Shown: positions 36,546 through 43,915 of the stretch, one piece after another
How the letters are laid out: each line of letters starts with the position of its first letter
Position numbering within the stretch: the first letter of the stretch is position 1
Source of the DNA: Actinoplanes subtropicus
Lineage (GTDB): Bacteria > Actinomycetota > Actinomycetes > Mycobacteriales > Micromonosporaceae
Direction: 5' to 3'
Assembly (NCBI RefSeq): GCF_000721705.1
Contig: NZ_JOJL01000018.1
Location: 59,892-123,891 of the forward strand
DNA length: 64,000 nucleotides
Translations under genes and position numbers: made by a program
The notes under the pieces: generated by a model
The model's input: the letters and a program-made list of their open reading frames with translations, nothing else
Told to the model about the DNA's origin: nothing
Databases searched by the model: none

Positions 36546-38054
36546 TCATTCTCCTAAGAGAGAGCTGAAGGTGCCCGCGATTTGATCAAAAGTGGTGAGG
36601 TCCCGGGCCCAGTCCGTCCGCGGCGTCCGCCAGTCCAGGACGATGCTCTTCCGGCTCGCCGGATCGGGGATCACCACCTGCATGGCCCGCATCGTGTCGC
36701 CGCCCCGCTGGTAGGTGAACTCCCACACGGTCGCCTTCTGCCACCACACGTCGTCGGGCTGGTCCACGATCCGGATCCGGCGGTACCCGGGCAGGCCGAT
36801 CGTCGACTCCTCGCCGGTCAGCATGGCCACCGGATTGAGCGGCGTCGACACCACCCGCGCGGACAACTGCGGGGTGCCGTGCGGCCCGGCCGCCGCGAAC
36901 GGTCCGGACTGGCCGGCGCTCCACGACTGCGGCAGCGCCACCCGGAACTCGCCGGGCCGGACGTGCCAGACGAAGCCCTTGGGCGGCGGCGCCGGGGCGG
37001 CGACCTCCACCTGCACGGCCGAGGTGGGCGGCGGGCCGGCGGTGGGCTGCCGGCCCGGCCGGGTCACCACGAGGATCATGACCAGCGCCGCGATCAGCAC
37101 GACCAGGGTGCCGGCGAGCACGACCGTCCGCCGGCCGGCCCCGCGGGACGCCGCCGGCCGACTCGCGACCGGTTCCGGAGCCGGGTCAGCCCGGGTGGAG
37201 GGCGCCGGGGCGGGCAGCGCCGGGCCGGCGGACGGCTGCCGGATCGCCGCCCGCAGCCCTTCCTCCACCGCCTCCGGGCCGAGCCGGGCCTCCGGGTCGA
37301 TGCGCAGCAGGCCGGCGATCACCGGGACGAGCGCGCCGGCCCGGGCCGGCGGCTCGGGCGGGCCCTCGGTGAGCGCCAGCAGCGTCGCGGCCGTGGTGTC
37401 CCGGACGAACGGCGGATGCCCCTCGACCGCGTGGTAGAGCGTCGCGCCCAGCGACCACAGGTCCGACTCGGGCAGCGCGACCCCGTCGTACAGCCGCTCG
37501 GGCGCCAGGTATTTCGGCGAGCCCAGGATGATGCCGGCGGTGGCCAGCGCCCGGACCCCCTCGGTGGTGACCGCCGGGCCGAAGTCGGTGAGCATCACCC
37601 GGCCGTCGTCGGCGATCAGCACGTTGCCGGGTTTGACATCCAGATGCAGCAGACCCATCCGGCGTACGGCCAGCAGCGCGTCCAGCACGGCGAGGCCGAT
37701 GCCGGCCACCCGGGCCGGCGGCAGCGCGCCCGACTCGTCGATCACCTGCTGCAGCGAGCGGGACGGCACATACTCCATGACGATCCACGGGTCGTCGTCG
37801 CCGGGCAGCACGTCCAGCGTGCGCACCACGTTGGGGTGGCCGACGCCGGCGAACGCCCGGGCCTCACGGACCGTCCACACCCGGAAGAGATCCTGCTCGT
37901 CCCGGGTGAGGCCGTCGGGCACGGCGCACTTCTTGAGCGCGACCAAATCGTCGCCGGCCTCGTCGTGGGCGAGCCACACGCCGCCCATGCCCCCGGCGGC
38001 GAGCGGACGCAGGAGCCGGTAGCGCTCGGCGACCCGCTGCCCCACCGTCACCAT
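36546..38054 (-). CDS. Membrane Ser/Thr protein kinase with extracellular domain
   Basis: 502-aa Hanks-type kinase. It has loop LAAGGMGGV, VALK K41, HLDVKPGN (D139, Leu replacing Arg) and DFG 157-159. A Pro/Ala-rich linker leads to one transmembrane helix (VVLAGTLVVLIAALVMILVV, about 320). An extracellular domain of about 150 residues follows, opening HVRPGEFRVALPQSWSAG, reminiscent of LpqN/PsbP-like ligand-binding folds. ATG 38054 is chosen for its upstream GGAG. It is the paralogue and upstream neighbour of the short kinase. It may sense an envelope signal. Confidence 0.87.
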   Translation of the reverse strand: MVTVGQRVAERYRLLRPLAAGGMGGVWLAHDEAGDDLVALKKCAVPDGLTRDEQDLFRVWTVREARAFAGVGHPNVVRTLDVLPGDDDPWIVMEYVPSRSLQQVIDESGALPPARVAGIGLAVLDALLAVRRMGLLHLDVKPGNVLIADDGRVMLTDFGPAVTTEGVRALATAGIILGSPKYLAPERLYDGVALPESDLWSLGATLYHAVEGHPPFVRDTTAATLLALTEGPPEPPARAGALVPVIAGLLRIDPEARLGPEAVEEGLRAAIRQPSAGPALPAPAPSTRADPAPEPVASRPAASRGAGRRTVVLAGTLVVLIAALVMILVVTRPGRQPTAGPPPTSAVQVEVAAPAPPPKGFVWHVRPGEFRVALPQSWSAGQSGPFAAAGPHGTPQLSARVVSTPLNPVAMLTGEESTIGLPGYRRIRIVDQPDDVWWQKATVWEFTYQRGGDTMRAMQVVIPDPASRKSIVLDWRTPRTDWARDLTTFDQIAGTFSSLLGE

Positions 38055-38071
38055 GCCGGTCACTCCGAAGA

Positions 38072-38088
38072 TCAATGTGTGTCATTGA
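38072..38088. promoter_or_regulatory. TCAATG-N5-CATTGA palindrome upstream of the kinase gene
   Basis: Perfect 6-bp inverted arms separated by 5 bp, 18 bp before the kinase start at 38054. It stands out as AT-rich in GC-rich surroundings. A repressor operator in the kinase promoter is plausible; no cognate regulator is adjacent. Confidence 0.35.
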
Positions 38089-38205
38089 GCAAAGATGACC
38101 GTACTGCATGGACGCTCAGTGCGGGAGGGATCGCTCTACGGGCTCGCGCGGCTGGCGGCGTGGCGTTATGGTCGGCCCTGACTTCCTCCGTGGCGAAGCT
38201 TGGCG

Positions 38206-39468
38206 ATGAGGCACATGCGGATACCTGGATCTGGTCGGCTCTGGCGGGCGCTGCCTCTCCTCTCTGCCGGTCTCCTCTTTTTGGCACCCTCGGCGGCACC
38301 GGCGGTCGAGCCGGTCCGCTATCAAGCGGCCCCCTCGGCGGCCGATCTGGCGATCGAGTTCGAGGCGCTGCTCGGTCAGCACTCGGTGCTCGCGGCCGAC
38401 CTGATGCGCAGCCGCATCCGCGGCGACGACGACTTCGTGCAGGCCGCGAACGCCGCGCTGGGCAAGAACACGACGGCCATGACCAACCTGGTCGGCCAGT
38501 TGTTCGGCAAGGCGGCGGCCGACAAGTTCAGTCCGATGTGGTCCGAGCACATCGTCACGCTGTTCTCGTACGCGGGCGCGCTCGCGGCGCAGGACGCCGC
38601 CGCCCAGGCGGACGCGCGCAAGGAACTCGTCGAGTACGAACAGGAGCTCGGCGACTTCTTCGCGGCGGCCTCGCACGGGCGGCTGTCCCAGAAGGCGGCC
38701 CGTGGGGCGATCGTCGAGCATGTCGGACATCTGACAGCGCAGGCCGACGCGTACGCGGCCAAGGACTACGCCGGCGCCGACCAGATGTACCGGATGGGCT
38801 ATCAACACACGTACGACCTCGGGCTGACCCTCGCGAACGCGCTGCTGCCCCCGGCCGACCGGGCCACCCTGCAGCAACCGCTCTGGCGGCTGCGCTCCCA
38901 GCTGGGCAAGCTGCTCGCCGAGCACGCCGCGCTGGTCGAAGACCTCACCCGCGCCGCGGTGACCCGCTCGCCCGACTTCGCCGCCTCCGGCCAGATGATC
39001 AACGGGAACACCAAGGACCTGACCGCCGCGATCGACACGCTGTTCGGGGCGGCCGCGGCCAAGCAGTTCCAGTCGCTGTGGGCCGACCACGTCGAGCAGT
39101 TGGTGGCGTATGCGAGCGCCGAGGCCGCCGGCGACACGGCCAAGCAGAACGAGGCCAGGACCGCGATGGCCGACGTCGAGAAGCGGATGGGCGCGTTCCT
39201 CTCCGGCGCCACCGGCAAGCGGATCAGCACGCCGGATGTCACCGCGGCGCTCCAGAAGCACGACATGATGCTGATGAGGCACGCCGACGCGTACGCGAAC
39301 AAGGACTACGCCACCGCGCACGACGTCGCCTACGACACGTACCAGGAGATGTTCGACCTGGCCCGGACGATGGCCGACGCGTTCGGCGCGTCCGTCGCGG
39401 CGAAGCTGCCGCAGGGCGGCGCCCAGACCGGGTACGGCGGCCTGGCCGCGATCGTGGAAAAACACTGA
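38206..39468 (+). CDS. Secreted all-helical protein with duplicated His-containing domain
   Basis: About 420-aa exported protein: signal peptide (LWRALPLLSAGLLFLAPSAAPA), then two copies of a helical domain of about 170 residues. Shared blocks are LLxxH (LGQHSVL, LAEHAAL), WxxHIxxLxxYA (MWSEHIVTLFSYA, LWADHVEQLVAYA) and QADAYAAKDYAGA or HADAYANKDYATA. Conserved histidines could bind metal. It resembles secreted Bacillota proteins sometimes mislabelled copper amine oxidase N-terminal domain; function is unknown. ATG 38206 or 38215 are both possible starts. It is followed by the sortase gene with a one-base overlap. Confidence 0.7.
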   Translation: MRHMRIPGSGRLWRALPLLSAGLLFLAPSAAPAVEPVRYQAAPSAADLAIEFEALLGQHSVLAADLMRSRIRGDDDFVQAANAALGKNTTAMTNLVGQLFGKAAADKFSPMWSEHIVTLFSYAGALAAQDAAAQADARKELVEYEQELGDFFAAASHGRLSQKAARGAIVEHVGHLTAQADAYAAKDYAGADQMYRMGYQHTYDLGLTLANALLPPADRATLQQPLWRLRSQLGKLLAEHAALVEDLTRAAVTRSPDFAASGQMINGNTKDLTAAIDTLFGAAAAKQFQSLWADHVEQLVAYASAEAAGDTAKQNEARTAMADVEKRMGAFLSGATGKRISTPDVTAALQKHDMMLMRHADAYANKDYATAHDVAYDTYQEMFDLARTMADAFGASVAAKLPQGGAQTGYGGLAAIVEKH

Positions 39469-40088
39469 TGCCGCCGTACGCCCGGACCACGGTCCTGGCC
39501 GCGCTCGGCCTCGGGCTGCTCGCCGCGCTGGCCGGCGCCGCGCCGCCCGCCGCGGTCGGCCGCCCCGGCACTGCCGTCGTGGCCGCGCCACCGGCCGGCG
39601 ACCAGGCGCCGGCCGAGGCGTTCAAGTCGGTGCGCACCTTCGACGAGGTGGCCCTGCCGGTCCGGCTGCGGATCCCGGCGCTCCAGGTGAACGCCAAGAT
39701 CGAAAAGCTGGGCCTGCAGAAGGACGGCACGATCGCGGTCCCGGCCACCACCGACATCGCCGGCTGGTACGAGTACGGCCCGCGTCCCGGCCAGGCCGGG
39801 CCCGCGGTGATCCTCGGCCACGTCGACTCGACGGCCGGGCCGGGCATCTTCTTCGACCTCTACCGGGCGCGGCCGGGCACCACCATCCAGGTCGACCGGG
39901 CCGACGGCAGCTCGGCCACCTTCCGGATAACGCAGGTCACCAAGGTGCCGAAGGTGCAGTTCCCCACCGACCTGGTGTACGCGCCCACCCTGGACCCCAC
40001 CCTCCGGCTCGTCACCTGCGGCGGCAGCTTCGACCGGGCTCGCGGAAGCTACCGGGACAATGTCATCGCGTTCGCCACGCCCGCCTGA
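39468..40088 (+). CDS. Class F-like sortase
   Basis: 206-aa extracytoplasmic cysteine transpeptidase. An N-terminal hydrophobic segment serves as signal or anchor (TTVLAALGLGLLAALAGAAPP). The catalytic residues are H118 in VILGHVDS, C184 in LVTCGG and R196 in GSYRDN. IPALQVNAKIEKLGL opens the sortase barrel as in class F enzymes of actinobacteria. No LPXTG-type protein is encoded nearby, so its substrate is unclear. ATG 39468 shares a base with the upstream stop; the downstream gene overlaps by 29 bp. Confidence 0.85.
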   Translation: MPPYARTTVLAALGLGLLAALAGAAPPAAVGRPGTAVVAAPPAGDQAPAEAFKSVRTFDEVALPVRLRIPALQVNAKIEKLGLQKDGTIAVPATTDIAGWYEYGPRPGQAGPAVILGHVDSTAGPGIFFDLYRARPGTTIQVDRADGSSATFRITQVTKVPKVQFPTDLVYAPTLDPTLRLVTCGGSFDRARGSYRDNVIAFATPA

Positions 40089-41184
40089 GCGGGCCCACGG
40101 CCGCGTGCGGCGCTGGGGTGTCGCGGTGATCGTGCTGCTGGCCGGGCCGCTGCTCGCTCCCCCACCGGCGCAGGCCGCCGTGCCGCTGCCGGTGGCCGGC
40201 GTGCTCAGCGGCGGCGGCGAGACGACCCTGGTGGTCGACCTGAGCGCCAGCAACGGCACCGGTAAGCGCAGCGTCGAGGTCACCCTGAACGGCCAGAAGG
40301 AGAGCGCCGACCTGGTCCCGGTGATGTCCGACGGCCTGGCCGTCACGATCGTGGTGGACGCCTCCACCGCCGGCGCCGCGACCCTGCCGGCCTGGCTGAG
40401 CGCCGCCGCCCGGTTCATCCTCGAGGCGCCCACCAGCACCCAGGCCGTGGTCATCCCCGACCGCCGCCCGGCCACCCCGGCCACCGGCGCGCTGCGCGGG
40501 CCGTCCGGCGTGGTCGGCGCGCTCACCGGCATCCGCGCCGACGGCGACCGGGACACCACGGCCGCGCTGACCCTGGCCCGCTCGCAGTTCCCCCGGGTCG
40601 AGACCGGCCGCCGGGTGGTGGTCCTCTACACCTCGGCGGCGAACGCCGGCGGGACCCGCGCCGCCGATCTCGCCGACGACTTCCGCGCGGCCGGCACCAT
40701 CCTCGTGGTGGTCGGCACCGCCGCGGCCAGCGGCTTCTGGTCCGACGCGGCGGCGGCGACCGGCGGCTTCTTCGCCCCGGCGAGCGAGCCGGTGGTGGTG
40801 CCCGCCCTCGATCAGGTCGAGTCCACGCTGCGCGACCGCTACCTGGTGTGCTTCGCGACCCCGCCGAAGCTGCCGGCCACCGTGAACGTCCGGATCGACA
40901 CCGGCGACCTGACGCTGACCGGGGACGCCGTGGTGCCCGCGCCGGGCGCCGCCCCGGGCGGCGCCACCCGGGTGCGGAGCACGATCGTCGGGTCGATGCT
41001 GATCGCCACCGGGCTCGCGACCGTGGTGGCGATCGTCATCCTGCTGATCGCGCGCGGCCGGCGGCCCCGGCCCGCGGCCGGGCCGCCCGCGCTGACCAGC
41101 GTCTTCGTCGGCCGGGCCCGCGCGCCGCAGCCGGCCCGGGGCCGGGCGGTCGTGCCCCGGGAGCACGGCACGCCCTGGTCCTGA
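40060..41184 (+). CDS. Exported VWA-like protein with C-terminal membrane anchor
   Basis: 374-aa protein. A signal peptide ends near AQA (about 40). A region resembling a von Willebrand factor A domain follows (TLVVDLSASNGTGK near the N-terminus, VTIVVDASTAG, RRVVVLYTSAANAGG, FRAAGTILVVVGTA). A C-terminal transmembrane helix (SMLIATGLATVVAIVILLIA, about 308-327) is followed by a basic Pro-rich tail; the tail lacks LPXTG. The metal-site motif is imperfect (DASTAG for DxSxS). ATG 40060 overlaps the sortase gene; GTG 40105 is an alternative start. Confidence 0.68.
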   Translation: MSSRSPRPPERAHGRVRRWGVAVIVLLAGPLLAPPPAQAAVPLPVAGVLSGGGETTLVVDLSASNGTGKRSVEVTLNGQKESADLVPVMSDGLAVTIVVDASTAGAATLPAWLSAAARFILEAPTSTQAVVIPDRRPATPATGALRGPSGVVGALTGIRADGDRDTTAALTLARSQFPRVETGRRVVVLYTSAANAGGTRAADLADDFRAAGTILVVVGTAAASGFWSDAAAATGGFFAPASEPVVVPALDQVESTLRDRYLVCFATPPKLPATVNVRIDTGDLTLTGDAVVPAPGAAPGGATRVRSTIVGSMLIATGLATVVAIVILLIARGRRPRPAAGPPALTSVFVGRARAPQPARGRAVVPREHGTPWS

Positions 41185-41199
41185 CCACTCCCGACCGAC

Positions 41200-41658
41200 T
41201 CAGCCCCAGTTCTGCGGGGCGGGCTGCCGGGTGGTGACGTTGATCCGGTTGAAGAAGTTCGTGGTCGCGATCCACAGCACGATCGCGGCCAGCTGCTTCT
41301 CGTCGAAGTGCTTGGCGGCCTCGTCCCAGATCTCGTCCGGCACAGCGTCCGCCCGGTCGGCCAGCCGGGTGGCGTACTCGGCCAGGGCCAGCGCGGCCCG
41401 CTCGGGCTCGGTGAAGTACGGCGTCTCCCGCCACACCGGAACCGCGAAGAGCCGGTCGTCGCTCTGGCCGGCCTTGCGCATCGCCCGGGCGCCGGAGTCG
41501 ACGCACGGCCCGCAGCCGTTGATCTGGCTGGCCCGCAGGTGGACGAGCTCCAGCACGACCGGGTCCAGGCCGGCCGAGTGCGCCGACTTGTAGAGAATGT
41601 TGACCGCCTTCACGGTGTCCGGCATCAACGCGGTGGGGTTCTCGAGACGAGCAGTCAT
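41200..41658 (-). CDS. Carboxymuconolactone decarboxylase/AhpD-like protein, ECF41-associated
   Basis: 152-aa all-helical CMD/AhpD-fold protein with the redox pair C49-G-P-C52. The His normally found three residues after the second Cys is replaced: CVDSGAR instead of CxDxH. Proteins of this fold are the usual neighbours and targets of ECF41 (SigJ-type) sigma factors, matching the divergent gene at 41784. It probably acts in peroxide or thiol chemistry. The ATG is at 41658, and a GTCACA-N16-CGTC promoter motif lies 64 bp upstream. Confidence 0.82.
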   Translation of the reverse strand: MTARLENPTALMPDTVKAVNILYKSAHSAGLDPVVLELVHLRASQINGCGPCVDSGARAMRKAGQSDDRLFAVPVWRETPYFTEPERAALALAEYATRLADRADAVPDEIWDEAAKHFDEKQLAAIVLWIATTNFFNRINVTTRQPAPQNWG

Positions 41659-41686
41659 CGTCTTTCTCCTTCGATTTCGCCGGCGC

Positions 41687-41713
41687 CGTCACATCGGCGC
41701 GCTCTGGTTCGTC
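41687..41713 (+). promoter_or_regulatory. ECF41-type promoter motif reading towards the sigma-factor gene
   Basis: CGTCACA at 41687-41693, 16 bp, then CGTC at 41710-41713. The published ECF41 promoter pattern, as I recall it, is TGTCACA in the -35 and CGTC in the -10 region. It precedes the sigma gene start by about 70 bp, suggesting autoregulation. Confidence 0.6.
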
Positions 41714-41721
41714 GGTGGGTA

Positions 41722-41748
41722 GACGAAGGCCGTACGGCGAATGTGACC
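41722..41748 (-). promoter_or_regulatory. ECF41-type promoter motif reading towards the CMD gene
   Basis: On the minus strand GGTCACA (41748-41742), 16 bp, then CGTC (41725-41722): the same GTCACA-N16-CGTC core as the motif at 41687-41713 in the opposite direction. It places the start of transcription about 55-60 nt before the CMD-like gene. Confidence 0.62.
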
Positions 41749-41783
41749 GATGTGGCATAAGCCACAAAGGGGGCGGGACAACG

Positions 41784-42608
41784 ATGGACAACGTGGTGCT
41801 GGCGGATCAGTTCGAGGCGAACCGGCCGCGGTTGCGGTCGGTGGCGCTGCGCATGCTGGGCAACACCGCCGAGGCCGACGACGCGGTGCAGGAGGCCTGG
41901 CTGCGGTTGAGCCGCAGCGGCGGCGACGAGGTGGCCAACCTCTCGGCCTGGCTGACCACCGTGGTCGGCCGGGTCTGCCTGGACATGCTGCGGTCGCGGA
42001 CCGCCCGCCGCGAGGACGAGTACGCCGCCGAGCAGCCGGCCGCCGCGGCGAGCCCCGAGGAGCAGGCCATGCTGGCCGACTCGGTCGGCCTCGCGTTGCT
42101 GGTGGTGCTGGACACGCTGACCCCGGCCGAGCGGCTCGCCTTCGTGCTGCACGACATGTTCGCGGTGTCGTTCGAGGAGATCGCGCCGATCGTCGGCCGC
42201 TCGCCGGACGCGGCCCGCCAGCTCGCCAGCCGGGCCCGTCGCCGGGTACGCACCACCCCGAACGCGGGCACGCCCGCCGACCGCCGGGTGGTCGACGCGT
42301 TCCTGGACGCCTCCCGCGGCGGCGACCTGGGCATGCTGCTCGCCCTGCTCGACCCGGACGTCGAGATGCGGATCGGGCCGGTCAGCCAGCAGCGCGGCGC
42401 CGACGGGGTGGCGCGCTTCTTCGCCGGCCGCGCGCAGGCAGCCCGCCCGGCCCTGCTCGACGGCGCGCTCGGCATCGCCGTGGTGCTCGAGGGCGCGGTC
42501 AAGGTCGCGCTGCGGGTCACCATCGTGGACGGCCTGATCACCGTGCTGGACGCGATCACCGACCCGACGCAGCTCGCCGCGTTGAACGTCGAGGTGCTAC
42601 AGGACTAG
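41784..42608 (+). CDS. sigJ: ECF41/SigJ-type RNA polymerase sigma factor
   Basis: 274-aa extracytoplasmic-function sigma factor. Sigma-2 (about 8-75) has RSVALRMLGNTAEADDAVQEAWLRL. Sigma-4 (about 110-165) has LTPAERLAFVLHDMFAVSFEEIAPIVGRS. A C-terminal SnoaL/NTF2-like domain of about 100 residues (VDAFLDASRGGDLGMLLALLDPDV) replaces the anti-sigma factor, as in the ECF41 group. It ends ITDPTQLAALNVE, comparable to the group's NPDKL motif. The ATG at 41784 follows AAGGGGGCGGG. Divergent from the CMD-like gene, the expected ECF41 arrangement. The 3' end overlaps the MDR gene by 12 bp. Confidence 0.88.
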   Translation: MDNVVLADQFEANRPRLRSVALRMLGNTAEADDAVQEAWLRLSRSGGDEVANLSAWLTTVVGRVCLDMLRSRTARREDEYAAEQPAAAASPEEQAMLADSVGLALLVVLDTLTPAERLAFVLHDMFAVSFEEIAPIVGRSPDAARQLASRARRRVRTTPNAGTPADRRVVDAFLDASRGGDLGMLLALLDPDVEMRIGPVSQQRGADGVARFFAGRAQAARPALLDGALGIAVVLEGAVKVALRVTIVDGLITVLDAITDPTQLAALNVEVLQD

Positions 42609-43556
42609 AACGATCCGCCCGTTCGTGTCGCCGGCGGCCTGGCGTGCCCAGGCCTCGGCGACGTCGGCGAACGGCACCAACTCGTGCGCGACGGTCAGCC
42701 GGCCGGCGGCCGCGAACGACGCCACCTCGCCCAGCGACTCGGCCCGCTGCGCCACCGAGAGCGCGTTGTTGGTGTAGCCGAGCACCCGCAGCGAACCGCT
42801 GCGCAGCGTCGCCGAGTCGATCGGCGCGGTCGGCGCGGCCGTGCTGCCCAGGTTGACCAGCCGGCCGCCGGGGCGCAGCACCCGCAGCGCGGCCGCGGCC
42901 GGCACCCCGAAGACCGGGTCGAGCACCAGGTCGGCCGGCCCGGTGGCGACCCGCAGCCGGTCGGCGAGTGAGACCGGGTCGTCCTCCGGGAGCAGCCGGA
43001 CGGCCTCCTCGGCGCCGAGCCGGATGGCCCGCTCGAGCGCCGCCACCGAGCGGGACACGGCGATCACCCGGCCCGCGCCGGAGAGCAGGGCGAGCTGGAT
43101 GGCGGCCTGCCCGACCACGCCACCGGCGCCGAGCACCACCACGGTCTCCCCGGGCGTCAGCCCCCCGGTACGGGTCAGCGCCGAGTGCGCCGCCACCGCG
43201 GAGAGCCCGAGCGCCGCGATCAGCGGCAGCGGCACCCCGCGCGGCAGTGGCACGACATCCACGTACGGCACCGACACGGCCGCCGCCATGCTCCCGTCAC
43301 CGGGCCGCATCCCGGCCGAGGTGGCGAACCACACCGGCGTGCCGTCGTCGCGGTACCCGGCGCCCTGCACCCCCGGCACGTACGGCGTGGCCGGCACCCC
43401 GAAGTAGCTGGTGCCGGTCGCGCAGAGCAGGTCGAGCGGGGTGATCGGCGCGGCCGCCACGGTGATCGGCACCTCGCCCGCGCCCGGCACCGGCGCCGGC
43501 CGCTTCTCCAGCGCCGGGGGCCGGCCACAGATCCGCAGCACGGCCGCCGGGATCAT
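42597..43556 (-). CDS. Medium-chain dehydrogenase/reductase (quinone-oxidoreductase-like)
   Basis: 319-aa MDR-superfamily oxidoreductase with an N-terminal GroES-like domain and a Rossmann domain (VVVLGAGGVVGQAAIQLALL, about 140-159). The zinc-binding cysteines and His of alcohol dehydrogenases are missing, placing it with zinc-free quinone-oxidoreductase/enoyl-reductase-like MDRs. Its ATG overlaps the LigA-like stop by 4 bp, making it the last gene of the catabolic operon that starts at 46705. It likely reduces or oxidises a pathway intermediate. Confidence 0.8.
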   Translation of the reverse strand: MIPAAVLRICGRPPALEKRPAPVPGAGEVPITVAAAPITPLDLLCATGTSYFGVPATPYVPGVQGAGYRDDGTPVWFATSAGMRPGDGSMAAAVSVPYVDVVPLPRGVPLPLIAALGLSAVAAHSALTRTGGLTPGETVVVLGAGGVVGQAAIQLALLSGAGRVIAVSRSVAALERAIRLGAEEAVRLLPEDDPVSLADRLRVATGPADLVLDPVFGVPAAAALRVLRPGGRLVNLGSTAAPTAPIDSATLRSGSLRVLGYTNNALSVAQRAESLGEVASFAAAGRLTVAHELVPFADVAEAWARQAAGDTNGRIVLVL

Positions 43557-43915
43557 GTCGCGATGTCCGGGTAGGGCAGCGCGAAGTGAGCCATCCGCGC
43601 GCCGTACGCCTTCTGGTATTCCAGCGGCTCGGTGTTGTCCCGCTCGAACATCGCGATGAACAGGGTGAGCGTGAGGAACGGGTGCGCGCCCAGCTCGAAC
43701 AACTTGCAGTGATCATGCTCGACCAGCGCCGTGCGTTCCTCGTCCGTGAAGCGCTGCCACGTGCTGGCCTCGCCGGTGACGCAGTTGAGCACGGCGTTCG
43801 CGCGTTCCGCCTCCCACCAGCTGACCATCTCGCCCGGCGAGTCCCGGTAGCGTTCGACCAGGGATGGGTCGCGGTCCACCGTGTACAGGAACTTGTTCAG
43901 CAGGTACTTGCTCAT
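43553..43915 (-). CDS. LigA-like subunit of a class III extradiol dioxygenase
   Basis: 120-aa all-helical protein of the protocatechuate 4,5-dioxygenase alpha-subunit (LigA) family, which covers the active site of the LigB-type catalytic subunit. Family-like segments are YLLNKFLYTVDRDP, LTDEERTALVEHDHCKLFELGAHPFL and LFIAMF. It is encoded directly downstream of the LigB-like gene with a 4-bp overlap and overlaps the MDR gene in the same way. Confidence 0.82.
   Translation of the reverse strand: MSKYLLNKFLYTVDRDPSLVERYRDSPGEMVSWWEAERANAVLNCVTGEASTWQRFTDEERTALVEHDHCKLFELGAHPFLTLTLFIAMFERDNTEPLEYQKAYGARMAHFALPYPDIAT

Noticed and set aside
36582..39467. Long plus-strand open frame running into the sortase gene
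   Set aside because: Only the last 206 codons (from 39468) show a protein family. The rest is antisense to the kinase or out of frame with the helical-repeat gene.
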